From a virus: a stretch of 43,129 bases of DNA. The position numbers were made by a program, and so were the translations under genes. Below the pieces are notes generated by a model that worked only from the letters and a program-made list of their open reading frames with translations, was not told the origin of the DNA and ran no database searches. Location of the stretch: the IMG/VR virus record IMGVR_UViG_3300042922_000231, positions 1 through 43,129 of that record; one strand, written 5' to 3'. Below, in pieces: positions 30,991 through 37,936 of the stretch; the stretch's first letter is position 1, and every line of letters begins with the position of its first letter.

Positions 30991-31312
30991 CTCTGGTACT
31001 CGCTCTGGGTAAACCCGTGCCAGTGGGGGCGGTCCTGACTTTGCCTGCCTCATATCCCCGGTCCGCTGGGGCTGCTGTGTGTGGCCCACACGTACTGAGA
31101 TAAGCCGTAGCTTAACCGTCATAACGCACATGCAGGCCTATATGCAAACCATCCCTAACATCGAAGGTGCGCATTAGCGCGTTATGGATGGGTGTTGCTA
31201 AAATGTAGCGCCAGCCTATTAAGCCAGCGCCAAGTGGTAGGAGTTACATCCAAGGTTGGTGGGGAATCGGCGATAGGGGCAGTCCCCGGGTCACTGATCG
31301 CCAATTCCTCAT
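30955..31312 (-). ncRNA. Candidate structured non-coding RNA (about 350 nt)
   Basis: No gene with a ribosome site exists here, yet the strip has its own extended -10 promoter (31327-31319) and ends at a strong terminator. Helices visible by eye on the minus strand are: a 12-bp stem from 31308-31297 with 31274-31263, enclosing GGGG-ACTG-CCCC whose loop can pair with CAGT just before it; GCGC-TAAT-GCGC; a long-range CATAACGC/GCGTTATG pair; TAAGC-TACG-GCTTA with a UNCG-type loop (31114-31101); GTGTG/CACAC; CCCC/GGGG; and GGG-TTTA-CCC. It is GC-rich compared with other gaps. I do not recognise a known family. Confidence 0.6.
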
Positions 31313-31318
31313 ACTAGC

Positions 31319-31327
31319 ATTATATCA
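31319..31327 (-). promoter_or_regulatory. Extended -10 promoter of the candidate ncRNA
   Basis: TGATATAAT on the minus strand gives a consensus -10 with the TGn extension. It overlaps the stop end of the late-regulator gene. No good -35 is seen, which an extended -10 can tolerate. The start would be near 31312. Confidence 0.6.
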
Positions 31328-31738
31328 CGATGCCTTTGCACTTGTTGTCACTACTTTGTCATGTTTAGCAGCTAAATTTCTGATATGTCCGTATGAATGT
31401 CCAGTATATGCAGCGATTTCCTTTAAGCTGTACCCTTGTGCCTGTTTGGACAATATTACATTACTCAGTCCCGTGAATTGATCCATATAGGATTCGTACT
31501 GACGCTTGATGCCTTCCAGCCTCATTACTTCATCCACGCACTCATTTAGCTTCTCAGCAGCCTTATCATACAGTTCTAGTCCCTTTACTAGATCAATATG
31601 GCAGTAGATGCTTGAAGGTAGTTTGCCCTCCTTCACTGCTTTCTGGGCAGCCTCCCATTGCTTCCGAAGTTCGAATTCCCTCAACTTCATCATCTGCAGC
31701 TCGGCGCATATGTCGTTGTATGACTCCTTCCAGTTCAT
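31325..31738 (-). CDS. ArpU-like late transcription regulator
   Basis: In this 137-aa protein the N-terminal 90 residues are helical. Residues 105-130 carry a sigma-region-4-like helix-turn-helix (GYSLKEIAAYTGHSYGHIRN, then LAAKHDK). Proteins of this build (ArpU/RinA-like) close the early operon in many Gram-positive phages and switch on late genes. Its place directly ahead of the late control region and terS supports that role. GGGGGGATAACC precedes the ATG. Confidence 0.78.
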   Translation of the reverse strand: MNWKESYNDICAELQMMKLREFELRKQWEAAQKAVKEGKLPSSIYCHIDLVKGLELYDKAAEKLNECVDEVMRLEGIKRQYESYMDQFTGLSNVILSKQAQGYSLKEIAAYTGHSYGHIRNLAAKHDKVVTTSAKAS

Positions 31739-31766
31739 GGTTATCCCCCCTATAGATAAATATGAT

Positions 31767-31952
31767 TTACTGTTTGAACAGTTCTGCGTATCCGTTGTCT
31801 TCTTCCATCAGAGCGATATGCATGATAATTCTCCTGTGCTGCTCCACTGAATTCCCCTGCAATTCATGCCTTCTTACCAGCAAATCCAGTATTTCTTCCT
31901 GGCTATGGCCAGCTTTAAGCATCCTCTTAATTTCATTAGTGTTATGTTCCAT
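31767..31952 (-). CDS. Small helical protein (61 aa)
   Basis: The ATG at 31952 (MEHNTNEIKRMLKAGHSQEE) has AAGGGGG ahead with good spacing. A helix-turn-helix-like SQEEILDLLVRRHEL segment is followed by acidic helices. It overlaps the next upstream gene by 11 bases. Function unknown. Confidence 0.65.
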   Translation of the reverse strand: MEHNTNEIKRMLKAGHSQEEILDLLVRRHELQGNSVEQHRRIIMHIALMEEDNGYAELFKQ

Positions 31953-32130
31953 CACGATCCCCCTTAATCACTTCCCACCGATTCGCTGCTACCCACTCCA
32001 TGCCAAAACCGTTGAATATTTCAATCTGACTGTTAAATCCATATCCCGGCACATATTTACGTCTAACACCATTTACCCGTTTGGTTACCGAATGGTCATC
32101 TTTACGCCTTACGATGTCTCCTTTATTCAT
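31942..32130 (-). CDS. Small SH3-like protein (62 aa)
   Basis: It reads MNKGDIVRRKDDHSVTKRVN, then a middle with RRKYVPGYGFNSQIEIFNG and WEVIKGDRDGT. The GDIVRRK...W-V-- pattern is that of small SH3-like or KOW-like phage proteins. The ribosome site is poor, and a weak hairpin lies just upstream, so expression may be low. Confidence 0.6.
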   Translation of the reverse strand: MNKGDIVRRKDDHSVTKRVNGVRRKYVPGYGFNSQIEIFNGFGMEWVAANRWEVIKGDRDGT

Positions 32131-32136
32131 AAGAGG

Positions 32137-32154
32137 AAAAGCAGCCTAAGCTGC
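32137..32154 (-). terminator. Weak terminator-like hairpin
   Basis: On the minus strand GCAGC, loop TTAG, GCTGC is followed by TTTTCC. The stop codon of the 297-aa gene lies in the loop. Only five pairs and four T residues, so it would be partial at best. Confidence 0.35.
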
Positions 32155-33039
32155 CTCTCCCTTGTCCAAGAATACCGCCATCTCCAGCGCACTTATGCGT
32201 TCCAGCGCTTGTCTGAAGGCTTCGGGTGTAACTTCTTCTCCTGCCATCTCCACACCAGCGTGGTCTTGATCCAGTCCACCGGTTGTGCTCTCTTCGGCAC
32301 GAAAGGCAGGTGCAGTGTAGTGTGCTACCTCGCCGTTGTCGGGAATATCGTATGAATGATCCTCTTCAGCAGGCGCCGGTTCTTGCGCGTCCAGGTACTC
32401 GGTTCGAAACGTCACCGCTTGCTCAGCGGACACCTCCCTGTACTTACCGTCTTTGTAAATGTAGTAGTCCTCGAAAGGCTCATCAGTTGCTGCAAGCTTA
32501 GCGCTGAATCGTCTGCCGATATTGTCCAGCGGCTGTACATCATAGATGGCTGGCAGGGATTGCTTGTAGGCTTCTGCTGCGTTTTTGTCAGTACCATCCA
32601 CGTTTGTCCGGGCCTTTGGAGCCGTTACCTCTGTGGCAGCAAGTTTATCCTTAAGCGCATCAATGGTCTGCGCGGCTTCCAGTAACTCACGACGGGCGGC
32701 ATCACGTTTGTTACCATTGTCCTCAGCCAGTTCTTTCGCCTCGAATAGTTCCTTTCGCAGGCTAGATATGATCGCTTCTCTGTCCTCCAGTTTCTGCGAT
32801 AGATCGGATAGTTCCATGTTCGTAATGGCTGCGGTCTCTTCCGCCTGGGAATGCGCTTCGTTTAAGGCATCCATCAAAGCATATGTCTTGCCGATTACCG
32901 TAGACCTGATCGCCTGATAGGCAATTTCGTTCTTGCAAAAAGGTTCTAAAGCCGCTCCGAACAATTCCACCTCTTCGTTTGCCTTAACAATCGCCGGATC
33001 AAGTGTTGCCCCCATTGACTCATTTTCCCGTATTTCCAC
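32146..33039 (-). CDS. Coiled-coil early protein (297 aa)
   Basis: The start is GTG at 33039 with GGGGAGTATTT ahead. Residues 20-60 are helical. Residues 65-150 form a long coiled coil (ELSDLSQKLEDREAIISSLR, KELFEAKELAEDNGNKRDAA). Residues 165-215 hold a folded region (FEDYYIYKDGKYREVSAEQA). An acidic, disordered tail follows. No catalytic motif seen. It is one of the largest unknowns in the early operon. Confidence 0.7.
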   Translation of the reverse strand: MEIRENESMGATLDPAIVKANEEVELFGAALEPFCKNEIAYQAIRSTVIGKTYALMDALNEAHSQAEETAAITNMELSDLSQKLEDREAIISSLRKELFEAKELAEDNGNKRDAARRELLEAAQTIDALKDKLAATEVTAPKARTNVDGTDKNAAEAYKQSLPAIYDVQPLDNIGRRFSAKLAATDEPFEDYYIYKDGKYREVSAEQAVTFRTEYLDAQEPAPAEEDHSYDIPDNGEVAHYTAPAFRAEESTTGGLDQDHAGVEMAGEEVTPEAFRQALERISALEMAVFLDKGEAA

Positions 33040-33073
33040 AAATACTCCCCATTTCGTTCAAATTATTGATTAT

Positions 33074-33086
33074 TACCTATATTATA
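33074..33086 (-). promoter_or_regulatory. Possible internal promoter (-10 TATAAT)
   Basis: TATAAT on the minus strand at 33086-33081 in a 108-bp AT-rich gap ahead of the 297-aa gene. TTGTAC lies 20 bases upstream, a poor spacing. It may give extra expression of the last early genes. Confidence 0.35.
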
Positions 33087-33147
33087 CACTATTTCCCGCG
33101 ACTATTGTACAAATATCTTTTGTTTTCTTACGTTTACTTCACTTTAA

Positions 33148-33345
33148 TCATGCCGATTTTAGATCAATCCCTCCTTTGTGCAGCAGCTTGCACCCTTCGG
33201 TGTATATGACCACTGGAGGATCATACAGCGCCCGTAAGCTCCGCTGGTGTGTTTGCTTGTCCATGGTGATGATCGTGCCTCTATGGGCTCCATAGTCGTC
33301 CAGGAGCATATACGTGCTGCCTAGGTTGATCCAAGCTGCTCTCAT
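33148..33345 (-). CDS. Small early protein (65 aa)
   Basis: The ATG at 33345 overlaps the RusA stop (ATGA), with GAGGAG ahead. The protein begins MRAAWINLGSTYMLLDDYGA, continues HRGTIITMDKQ and ends HKGGIDLKSA. The beta-rich pattern does not match a family I know. Confidence 0.65.
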   Translation of the reverse strand: MRAAWINLGSTYMLLDDYGAHRGTIITMDKQTHQRSLRALYDPPVVIYTEGCKLLHKGGIDLKSA

Positions 33346-33716
33346 GCGATCCACTCCTCAATTTTAATCACGATGTGCGGCTCGTCTGCATAGTACTTAT
33401 TTGTGTGTAACCCTACGACTTGGTTATCATCCAGGTACGCTATCTTGTTGAGTGAGTCCATGATCCCTTTCGCGGCGTTGTCGATGTCCGGCTTGACCAC
33501 TGGACGTAGCCTGCCCTCCTGTATGAGCTTCTTCTTAGCTTTGCTATATGATGCAGGGATCTGATAATAAAAGTCCACAGTGACGATGATAGGCTGTTCT
33601 AATGGTGTCTTGATGTGCTTGCGTGCTTCGTAACCCAGCAGTTTCTTATAGTCCAGATACCTTTGGGCTGCCGGGTCCTTCCACTTTCCCTTTTGCGTCA
33701 TTCGTACGCTGCCCAT
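33342..33716 (-). CDS. rusA: RusA-family Holliday junction resolvase
   Basis: This 124-aa protein has the RusA core: KPDIDNAAKGIMDSLN with the catalytic aspartates, then IAYLDDNQVVGLHTNKYYAD. It cuts four-way junctions made during replication and recombination. The ATG at 33716 gives MGSVRMTQKGKW, but family members usually have a preceding beta strand ending in KPMGS. The frame is open upstream and encodes IQFEIKVKP directly after a CTG at 33746 that sits six bases behind GGGGAGGG, so a CTG start is likely. Confidence 0.92.
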   Translation of the reverse strand: MGSVRMTQKGKWKDPAAQRYLDYKKLLGYEARKHIKTPLEQPIIVTVDFYYQIPASYSKAKKKLIQEGRLRPVVKPDIDNAAKGIMDSLNKIAYLDDNQVVGLHTNKYYADEPHIVIKIEEWIA

Positions 33717-33966
33717 CGGCTTTACTTTTATCTCGAACTGTATCAGGGATACCCTCCCCTTTCTTTTTGAAGCCCCGGAAGTGATTGCCCGTCTTGCGTA
33801 GTGGCATGATCGGTGGACCGTACTTGGCTATCATCTCTGTGTACTCCTGTGGCGTCATCTGCCGGGTGACACACTCACTGTGTACGATCTTACGATCAGG
33901 TGGTGGGAAACTGGATACTACCGGCATAGGGGAGATACGGCGGTGCTGTTTCTTAGCGCTGGTCAT
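33646..33966 (-). CDS. Hypothetical basic protein overlapping rusA (106 aa)
   Basis: It reads MTSAKKQHRRISPMPVVSSF, then MTPQEYTEMIAKYGPPIMPL and RKTGNHFRGFKKKGEG. The middle looks like a real small phage protein, while the last 25 residues share DNA with the rusA start in another frame. An overlap of about 70-100 bases is long, and the rusA ribosome site lies inside this gene. Confidence 0.6.
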   Translation of the reverse strand: MTSAKKQHRRISPMPVVSSFPPPDRKIVHSECVTRQMTPQEYTEMIAKYGPPIMPLRKTGNHFRGFKKKGEGIPDTVRDKSKADGQRTNDAKGKVEGPGSPKVSGL

Positions 33967-34273
33967 CGGTTATGACCTCCAGCTCTGAAAACTCACATTC
34001 TGTTAATTGATCATCAAATTTGCGGGCATTGAAAAATACTAAGGCGTTGTTATCTGCTGCCATTACCTTACCTATGCCCCAATCCGAATTAAGCCTGTGT
34101 CTTACCTTGTTACCTGGCTTTGCGATGTCTGGCTGTACTGGTGGTGTGGGGTCAAAGGTTCCGGACTCCAGTGCGGATTTCAAATGTCGCATAACTGATC
34201 CGTATTCTATGATTGCATCAAGTTCATGCTGCTCCATCCATTCCAGCAGTTTTTCGCTGTCTATCAGTTTCAT
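33953..34273 (-). CDS. Hypothetical early protein (106 aa)
   Basis: The ATG at 34273 (MKLIDSEKLLEWMEQHELDA) follows GGGGAGGAAGACAG. An N-terminal helical part leads to PGNKVRHRLNSDWGIGKVMA, a short SH3-like beta barrel that reads like a YodB- or DUF-type modulator (G-V---DWG-G-V). Function unknown. Confidence 0.68.
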   Translation of the reverse strand: MKLIDSEKLLEWMEQHELDAIIEYGSVMRHLKSALESGTFDPTPPVQPDIAKPGNKVRHRLNSDWGIGKVMAADNNALVFFNARKFDDQLTECEFSELEVITDDQR

Positions 34274-34290
34274 GGTCTGTCTTCCTCCCC

Positions 34291-34638
34291 TCAACCTATT
34301 CTTTCAAAGCTTGCTTCCTCCGAATAATATCCGTTTGATTCTCCGTACCACCGGATGGTCACGTACCCTTTGACTGTAGCCAGTTTGTAGAACGTCCACG
34401 TGCCACTCTCGCTGGCGTTTTCGTCTTCCTGCGACACCTCTTCAGCCATTAATATCGGCGTTTTAATCAGGTCAGCCAGATTTCCTACAATCTCTTCAAT
34501 TCGCACATCTTCACAGCAATCCTGATGGTGACACATCCGATATGATCCGCCACATTCCGTTTTAAAGATGAGTTCGTAATCTTCATGTTGAGTTATATCT
34601 ACAATCGTCTTCCCTAGTAATTCAGAGATATTGGACAT
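34291..34638 (-). CDS. DUF7448-like phage protein (115 aa)
   Basis: The ATG at 34638 (MSNISELLGKTIVDITQHED) is preceded by AAAGGAAC. The strongly patterned core (YRMCHHQDCCEDVRIEEIVG, then PILMAEEVS and ESGTWTFYKLATVKGYVTIR, WYGESNGYYSEEASFE) matches a widespread phage family of unknown function. The conserved HHQDCCE segment could bind metal. Confidence 0.75.
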   Translation of the reverse strand: MSNISELLGKTIVDITQHEDYELIFKTECGGSYRMCHHQDCCEDVRIEEIVGNLADLIKTPILMAEEVSQEDENASESGTWTFYKLATVKGYVTIRWYGESNGYYSEEASFERIG

Positions 34639-34706
34639 GTGTGTTGTTCCTTTCTTTATGGGGAGCAGAAAGTTCAAATCTCCTCCGGCCCCCGCGCTGC
34701 TGGGAT

Positions 34707-34727
34707 TATTCGGTCTGACTCGATGGC
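34707..34727. repeat. Dispersed repeat, copy B
   Basis: This 21-bp stretch is identical to 30923-30943. It lies in the gap after the stop of the 197-aa gene and is followed by GGCC-TTC-GGCC, a small hairpin. Confidence 0.75.
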
Positions 34728-34735
34728 CTTCGGCC

Positions 34736-35329
34736 TTATTTCAACTGCCAGTGTTCTTTCACCATTTTCTCAAAATCCTCTAGGCCGTCTTTATCCCAAG
34801 GAGATCCATTTTTCTTAATGGGCAGTATCACCAGATTGCCACCGAACAGGTACGCTGGAGATTCTGGCCCATCTGAATAAATGGTTTCCTTCTCGCAGTC
34901 GTATATGAGTCTCAGATAATCGTCATCAAGGTATAAATCGAAGTCGCTGAATCGATTCCATCTGTACCGAAAATATTTATTGGCGTAGATGAAGGGCGTT
35001 ATCTCTCCTTTATTTTTTGAAATTTCCGCGAACTGTTTATCGAGTGTTTCTGCAATCTTTCCGCCTGGTCTGGTACGAGCGATTCCATCATGGAGAACAA
35101 TAACCTGTTCGCCTGGATTTTCTTCATCCAGTTTGTATTTCCGTTCGATTAGGTCAAGCAATTCCCAACCATCCTCTTCTTCTTCCCACTCTTCCTTGAC
35201 GATCCGCAGAGCTAAATGGCGATTAGTGAGATAGAAAAATCCTTCTCTCGACTGAAATGCCCACCAGCTACCACCCCGGTCCATCAGTAATTCCAATTGC
35301 TCAACGTTAAAATTATTCATCATGCTCAT
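34736..35329 (-). CDS. Hypothetical early protein (197 aa)
   Basis: It starts MSMMNNFNVEQLELLMDRGG and has EGFFYLTNRHLALRIVKEEW, an acidic helix, GEQVIVLHDGIARTRPGGKI and a beta-rich end (DLYLDDDYLRLIYDCEKETI, YLFGGNLVILPIKK). It looks like a sliding-clamp or SSB-sized beta protein, but I cannot assign a family. GGGAGAAGAGG precedes the ATG. Confidence 0.65.
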   Translation of the reverse strand: MSMMNNFNVEQLELLMDRGGSWWAFQSREGFFYLTNRHLALRIVKEEWEEEEDGWELLDLIERKYKLDEENPGEQVIVLHDGIARTRPGGKIAETLDKQFAEISKNKGEITPFIYANKYFRYRWNRFSDFDLYLDDDYLRLIYDCEKETIYSDGPESPAYLFGGNLVILPIKKNGSPWDKDGLEDFEKMVKEHWQLK

Positions 35330-35344
35330 ATCCTCTTCTCCCCC

Positions 35345-35515
35345 TTATACCTCTACCAGATTGTCCGAGTGAGTCACTACTGATGTGAACGGGTCCACCT
35401 GCAGCCATACCTCGTCTACATCGCCGCCAATTTCTGCGCTCATTACTTGACCTTTAACGCCGGCGCACGGACCATCGAGTACCTTGTACTCTCCTAATAT
35501 CGTGATCACTTGCAT
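35345..35515 (-). CDS. Small SH3-like protein (56 aa)
   Basis: It reads MQVITILGEYKVLDGPCAGV, then KGQVMSAEIGGDVDEVWLQV, with repeated short strands suggesting a small beta barrel (G---V-GP--G--G-V is KOW-like). GGGAGAGGATACAC precedes the ATG. The KOW-like pattern suggests nucleic-acid binding, though this is weak. Confidence 0.68.
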   Translation of the reverse strand: MQVITILGEYKVLDGPCAGVKGQVMSAEIGGDVDEVWLQVDPFTSVVTHSDNLVEV

Positions 35516-35544
35516 GTGTATCCTCTCCCTTTGGGGTCTGCCCC

Positions 35545-35820
35545 CTAAATTAATTCTTTTTTATCCAGATACATTGCTATAATGCCGGACATATTCGCAA
35601 CGGATACCTTTATCATCTGTTCCTCTTCGGTCTGCTGCTCCAAATACCGGTTAAGCAAATTACGAAGTCTTTCGTTCTCCTCCATTGCTAAGTAAGCCGT
35701 GAGCAATTCAATCATTTGTGAGAGCACCACTGGTACCTCATAGACTCCTTGCTCGTTTAACTCCAGGCAATACTTCACCATGCTCTTTAACATGGATTCT
35801 TGCATAAATACGGATGCCAT
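35545..35820 (-). CDS. Helical early protein (91 aa)
   Basis: It starts MASVFMQESMLKSMVKYCLE and remains helical (MIELLTAYLAMEENERLRNL, LNRYLEQQTEEEQ), ending KKELI. AAGGGGGC precedes the ATG. No motif recognised. Confidence 0.65.
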   Translation of the reverse strand: MASVFMQESMLKSMVKYCLELNEQGVYEVPVVLSQMIELLTAYLAMEENERLRNLLNRYLEQQTEEEQMIKVSVANMSGIIAMYLDKKELI

Positions 35821-35879
35821 GTGTCTCTGCCCCCTTATAAGTTAATCCCTGTGATTTCAAAGCGACGAAATTCGTCGGA

Positions 35880-36095
35880 TTAAAGCGCGCTGCCCTCCTT
35901 GGGTGCTGGGGTGGACATTTTCTCAAAAAATATACTTCCACATTCACAAGGTGACGGAGGTCTAATTTCAACCTTTGATGTGTGTACAACTAGACATTTT
36001 GAACACTTCCACGATTTCGATTTCATTCCACCGCCTTTGATAATAATTTTATCTGGCAGCCTGCCCATATGTGTGATTACGTCCCATTCGTTCAT
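35880..36095 (-). CDS. Small zinc-finger protein (71 aa)
   Basis: CSKC (about 31-34) and CECG (about 50-53) flank a short beta section (LVVHTSKVEIRPPSP) and form a zinc ribbon. AAGGAGGACC precedes the ATG. A longer ORF in another frame over this DNA is a shadow. Function unknown. Confidence 0.65.
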   Translation of the reverse strand: MNEWDVITHMGRLPDKIIIKGGGMKSKSWKCSKCLVVHTSKVEIRPPSPCECGSIFFEKMSTPAPKEGSAL

Positions 36096-36622
36096 TTCAG
36101 GTCCTCCTTAGGGGTGGGTGCTGAGGTATCTGGGTATAGGGTGGATAAAAACGATTGCAGAGTTATCAACGATTCATAGGGGTTTTCATATTTACCCCCG
36201 TCCCTAATCGCTAATTCTATTGCCTCTTTCAGCCGTTGTTCCCGGGCCTCTGCTATGTCTGCACGTTCTTCAGATGCTGTCAGTTCATCGTTGAGATCAC
36301 CCAGCAATTTGCTAAGTCTCAGGGCTTCTCTGCCGCGGCCTGAAGCGATCTCTTGGAGTGTCTTGGCTTCTTGGAGCCAGTAGGGAAGGGCTGTACGGGC
36401 CACTGCCAAGAGAGTTGCGTCATTCTCACGGATGTATACATAATGTCCGTGTGCGCTGATAGCGTGGCCTACGATACTGTCTGGACCCTTCATTTGAGGG
36501 TGGTCATAGGCTGTTCCAATCAAAGTTTCAACCACACCTTTAAATACTTTCCACGGACCACGTGTTGCCGCCTCGCACATCTCCATATCCTTTTGCCAGT
36601 CCCTCGATGGTGTTTGTGTCAT
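36092..36622 (-). CDS. Ead/Ea22-like phage protein (176 aa)
   Basis: The ATG at 36622 (MTQTPSRDWQKDMEMCEAAT) has GGGAGGAAC ahead. The pattern CEAATRGPWKVF at 16-27, then REND-ATLLAVARTALPYWL near 70-90 and a C-terminal coiled coil, is typical of the Ead/Ea22 group of early phage proteins, which lack a known function. It overlaps the next gene by 4 bases. Confidence 0.75.
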   Translation of the reverse strand: MTQTPSRDWQKDMEMCEAATRGPWKVFKGVVETLIGTAYDHPQMKGPDSIVGHAISAHGHYVYIRENDATLLAVARTALPYWLQEAKTLQEIASGRGREALRLSKLLGDLNDELTASEERADIAEAREQRLKEAIELAIRDGGKYENPYESLITLQSFLSTLYPDTSAPTPKEDLK

Positions 36623-36659
36623 ATACTGTTCCTCCCTTAGTGGGAGAGGAGGGTTACTC

Positions 36660-36923
36660 CTACTCCCCAAAATTCCATTCTATTTGCCCTGCTGGCGCCG
36701 TATCGAATAACCATTCTGCCATTAGCCTGCGATGTTCCAGTATTGGGGGATGATTTTCCGGGAATCCCTTCATCCTTCGCCACTCTCTCCATTTGCCTTG
36801 AATCCAAATGATATATTCATGCGCTACGAAACTATCACCTATCTGCAATTCATGGTGGAGTACAAACGCTTTAAAATACGGCTGGTAATGCTCATCAGCG
36901 ATTATCATCATGACTATTCCCAT
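36660..36923 (-). CDS. Hypothetical aromatic-rich protein (87 aa or slightly shorter)
   Basis: The start is uncertain: ATG codons at 36923, 36911 and 36908 are in frame and none has a strong ribosome site. The body (QPYFKAFVLHHELQIGDSFV, EYIIWIQGKWREWRRMKGFP) is rich in W, Y and F and looks folded. It overlaps the 33-aa gene upstream. Function unknown. Confidence 0.55.
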   Translation of the reverse strand: MGIVMMIIADEHYQPYFKAFVLHHELQIGDSFVAHEYIIWIQGKWREWRRMKGFPENHPPILEHRRLMAEWLFDTAPAGQIEWNFGE

Positions 36924-36996
36924 GTGTATCCCGCATCGTGATATATGCCGCCTCTGCCCTCTCTCGGGGGCAAATTGTTGTCTGTACCTGTGTCAT
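36895..36996 (-). CDS. Tiny early protein (33 aa)
   Basis: The peptide MTQVQTTICPRERAEAAYIT, then MRDTHGNSHDDNR, starts in an ATGA overlap with the zinc-finger gene and has a full AAGGAGG ribosome site seven bases ahead. A longer frame across it (36914-37138) lacks such a site and is rejected. Role unknown. Confidence 0.5.
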   Translation of the reverse strand: MTQVQTTICPRERAEAAYITMRDTHGNSHDDNR

Positions 36997-37148
36997 GGCT
37001 GAACCTCCTTAGAAACTTCGAGATATCCAGCACCGCTACAAAGTGGACATTCCGGATGATTTTCTGAGCTTGTATATCCCCGTCCATTACAGCCGTAACA
37101 TTTCTCAGTTTCTCCGTATAAGTAATGCGGCTCTTCATCCTGTGTCAT
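36993..37148 (-). CDS. DnaJ-type zinc-finger protein (51 aa)
   Basis: CYGCNGRG (about 18-25) and CPLCSGAG (about 37-44) are two CxxCxGxG repeats, the hallmark of the DnaJ cysteine-rich domain, here as a single two-repeat unit. It overlaps both neighbours by ATGA, so it is coupled. It was too short for a 60-codon cut-off. A larger relative with the same two motifs lies at 37929-38471. Confidence 0.72.
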   Translation of the reverse strand: MTQDEEPHYLYGETEKCYGCNGRGYTSSENHPECPLCSGAGYLEVSKEVQP

Positions 37149-37576
37149 GGCCGATCACCTTCGCATTCCTCACAGTCGTATCCTTCTTCCGACACCTCGT
37201 GTATTCCACATTTTTCACACATCGGCGGTTCTACTTCTTTAACTCTTTCCCCAATGGCCTCATTGATCCGGTTGACTGTGCCTACTCCGTCCCACGTAAT
37301 GGCATCGTCCCGTTCTACGATTAATGCGGCGGTTAGCCGGGCTATGGTCTGTTGTGCCTCTGCCAGCTGCTTCCGTTTTTCATCAAGCATTTCATAGTTC
37401 CTTGAAATCTGACTTTGGTGGTATTCAACCTGTCCTGTTTTCTCGGCAAGTTGTTGTTGGGTCTCTTCTAGAGCAGCCAATAACTCATTAAACTCTCCGA
37501 CATTTAAGTAAGAGTCGCATTCTGGATGCTTGTTTTTGTGTAATCCTCTGAAATATTCTATCCGTTCTGGTGTCAT
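37145..37576 (-). CDS. Coiled-coil and zinc-motif protein (143 aa)
   Basis: Residues 28-88 form a coiled coil (LLAALEETQQQLAEKTGQVE, LDEKRKQLAEAQQTIARLT). Residues 118-138 hold CEKC and CEEC, a short zinc ribbon. The start (TPERIEYFRGLHKNKHPECD) is helical. GAAGGAGACATG precedes the ATG. Function unknown. Confidence 0.68.
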   Translation of the reverse strand: MTPERIEYFRGLHKNKHPECDSYLNVGEFNELLAALEETQQQLAEKTGQVEYHQSQISRNYEMLDEKRKQLAEAQQTIARLTAALIVERDDAITWDGVGTVNRINEAIGERVKEVEPPMCEKCGIHEVSEEGYDCEECEGDRP

Positions 37577-37936
37577 CTACATGTCTCCTTCGTTGTTAGA
37601 GGATGTGTTAAGAGCTTTATACGCTTTCTGTCTGATCATTGTCAGCCCGTTTGATAAGTTGTATGTGTTCGTATTTTCTATGTCCAGTTCAAACTCTGCA
37701 CGTTCCTGAATGTACGCTAGGGCTTTGTCCTTTTCTTCTAGGAGAGATAGGAGTTCTGATTCGATGACCAATTTGGTGATGTCCCTTGCTACGAAATTCA
37801 ATGGAGGCCCAAACCAATGCGCGATTTTATTCTGTTCATCTGCTTCGAATTTCACTTCTTCCATTTTCTTGTCGCGCTGATTCTCTAGCCTTTTAAATTC
37901 ATCTATCTGGTTGCGTAGATCTGTTAGTTTATTCAT
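37577..37936 (-). CDS. Helical early protein (119 aa)
   Basis: The ATG at 37936 (MNKLTDLRNQIDEFKRLENQ) is preferred because GGTGG lies five bases ahead; a GTG at 37945 is an alternative. It is helical throughout, with WFGPPLNFVARDITKLVIES in the centre. No motif recognised. Confidence 0.65.
   Translation of the reverse strand: MNKLTDLRNQIDEFKRLENQRDKKMEEVKFEADEQNKIAHWFGPPLNFVARDITKLVIESELLSLLEEKDKALAYIQERAEFELDIENTNTYNLSNGLTMIRQKAYKALNTSSNNEGDM

Noticed and set aside
30721-31103. Two plus-strand ORFs of 105 and 72 aa
   Set aside because: They have no ribosome site, contain hairpin-derived sequence, and run opposite to all neighbouring genes; the strip is better read as an RNA gene and terminator on the minus strand.
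35738-35989. 83-aa minus-strand ORF
   Set aside because: It spans the ends of two better-supported genes (35545-35820 and 35880-36095) in another frame and is basic and low in sense-like pattern.
36914-37138. 74-aa minus-strand ORF
   Set aside because: It overlaps two coupled genes (33 and 51 aa) in other frames that have ribosome sites and a clear zinc-finger pattern.
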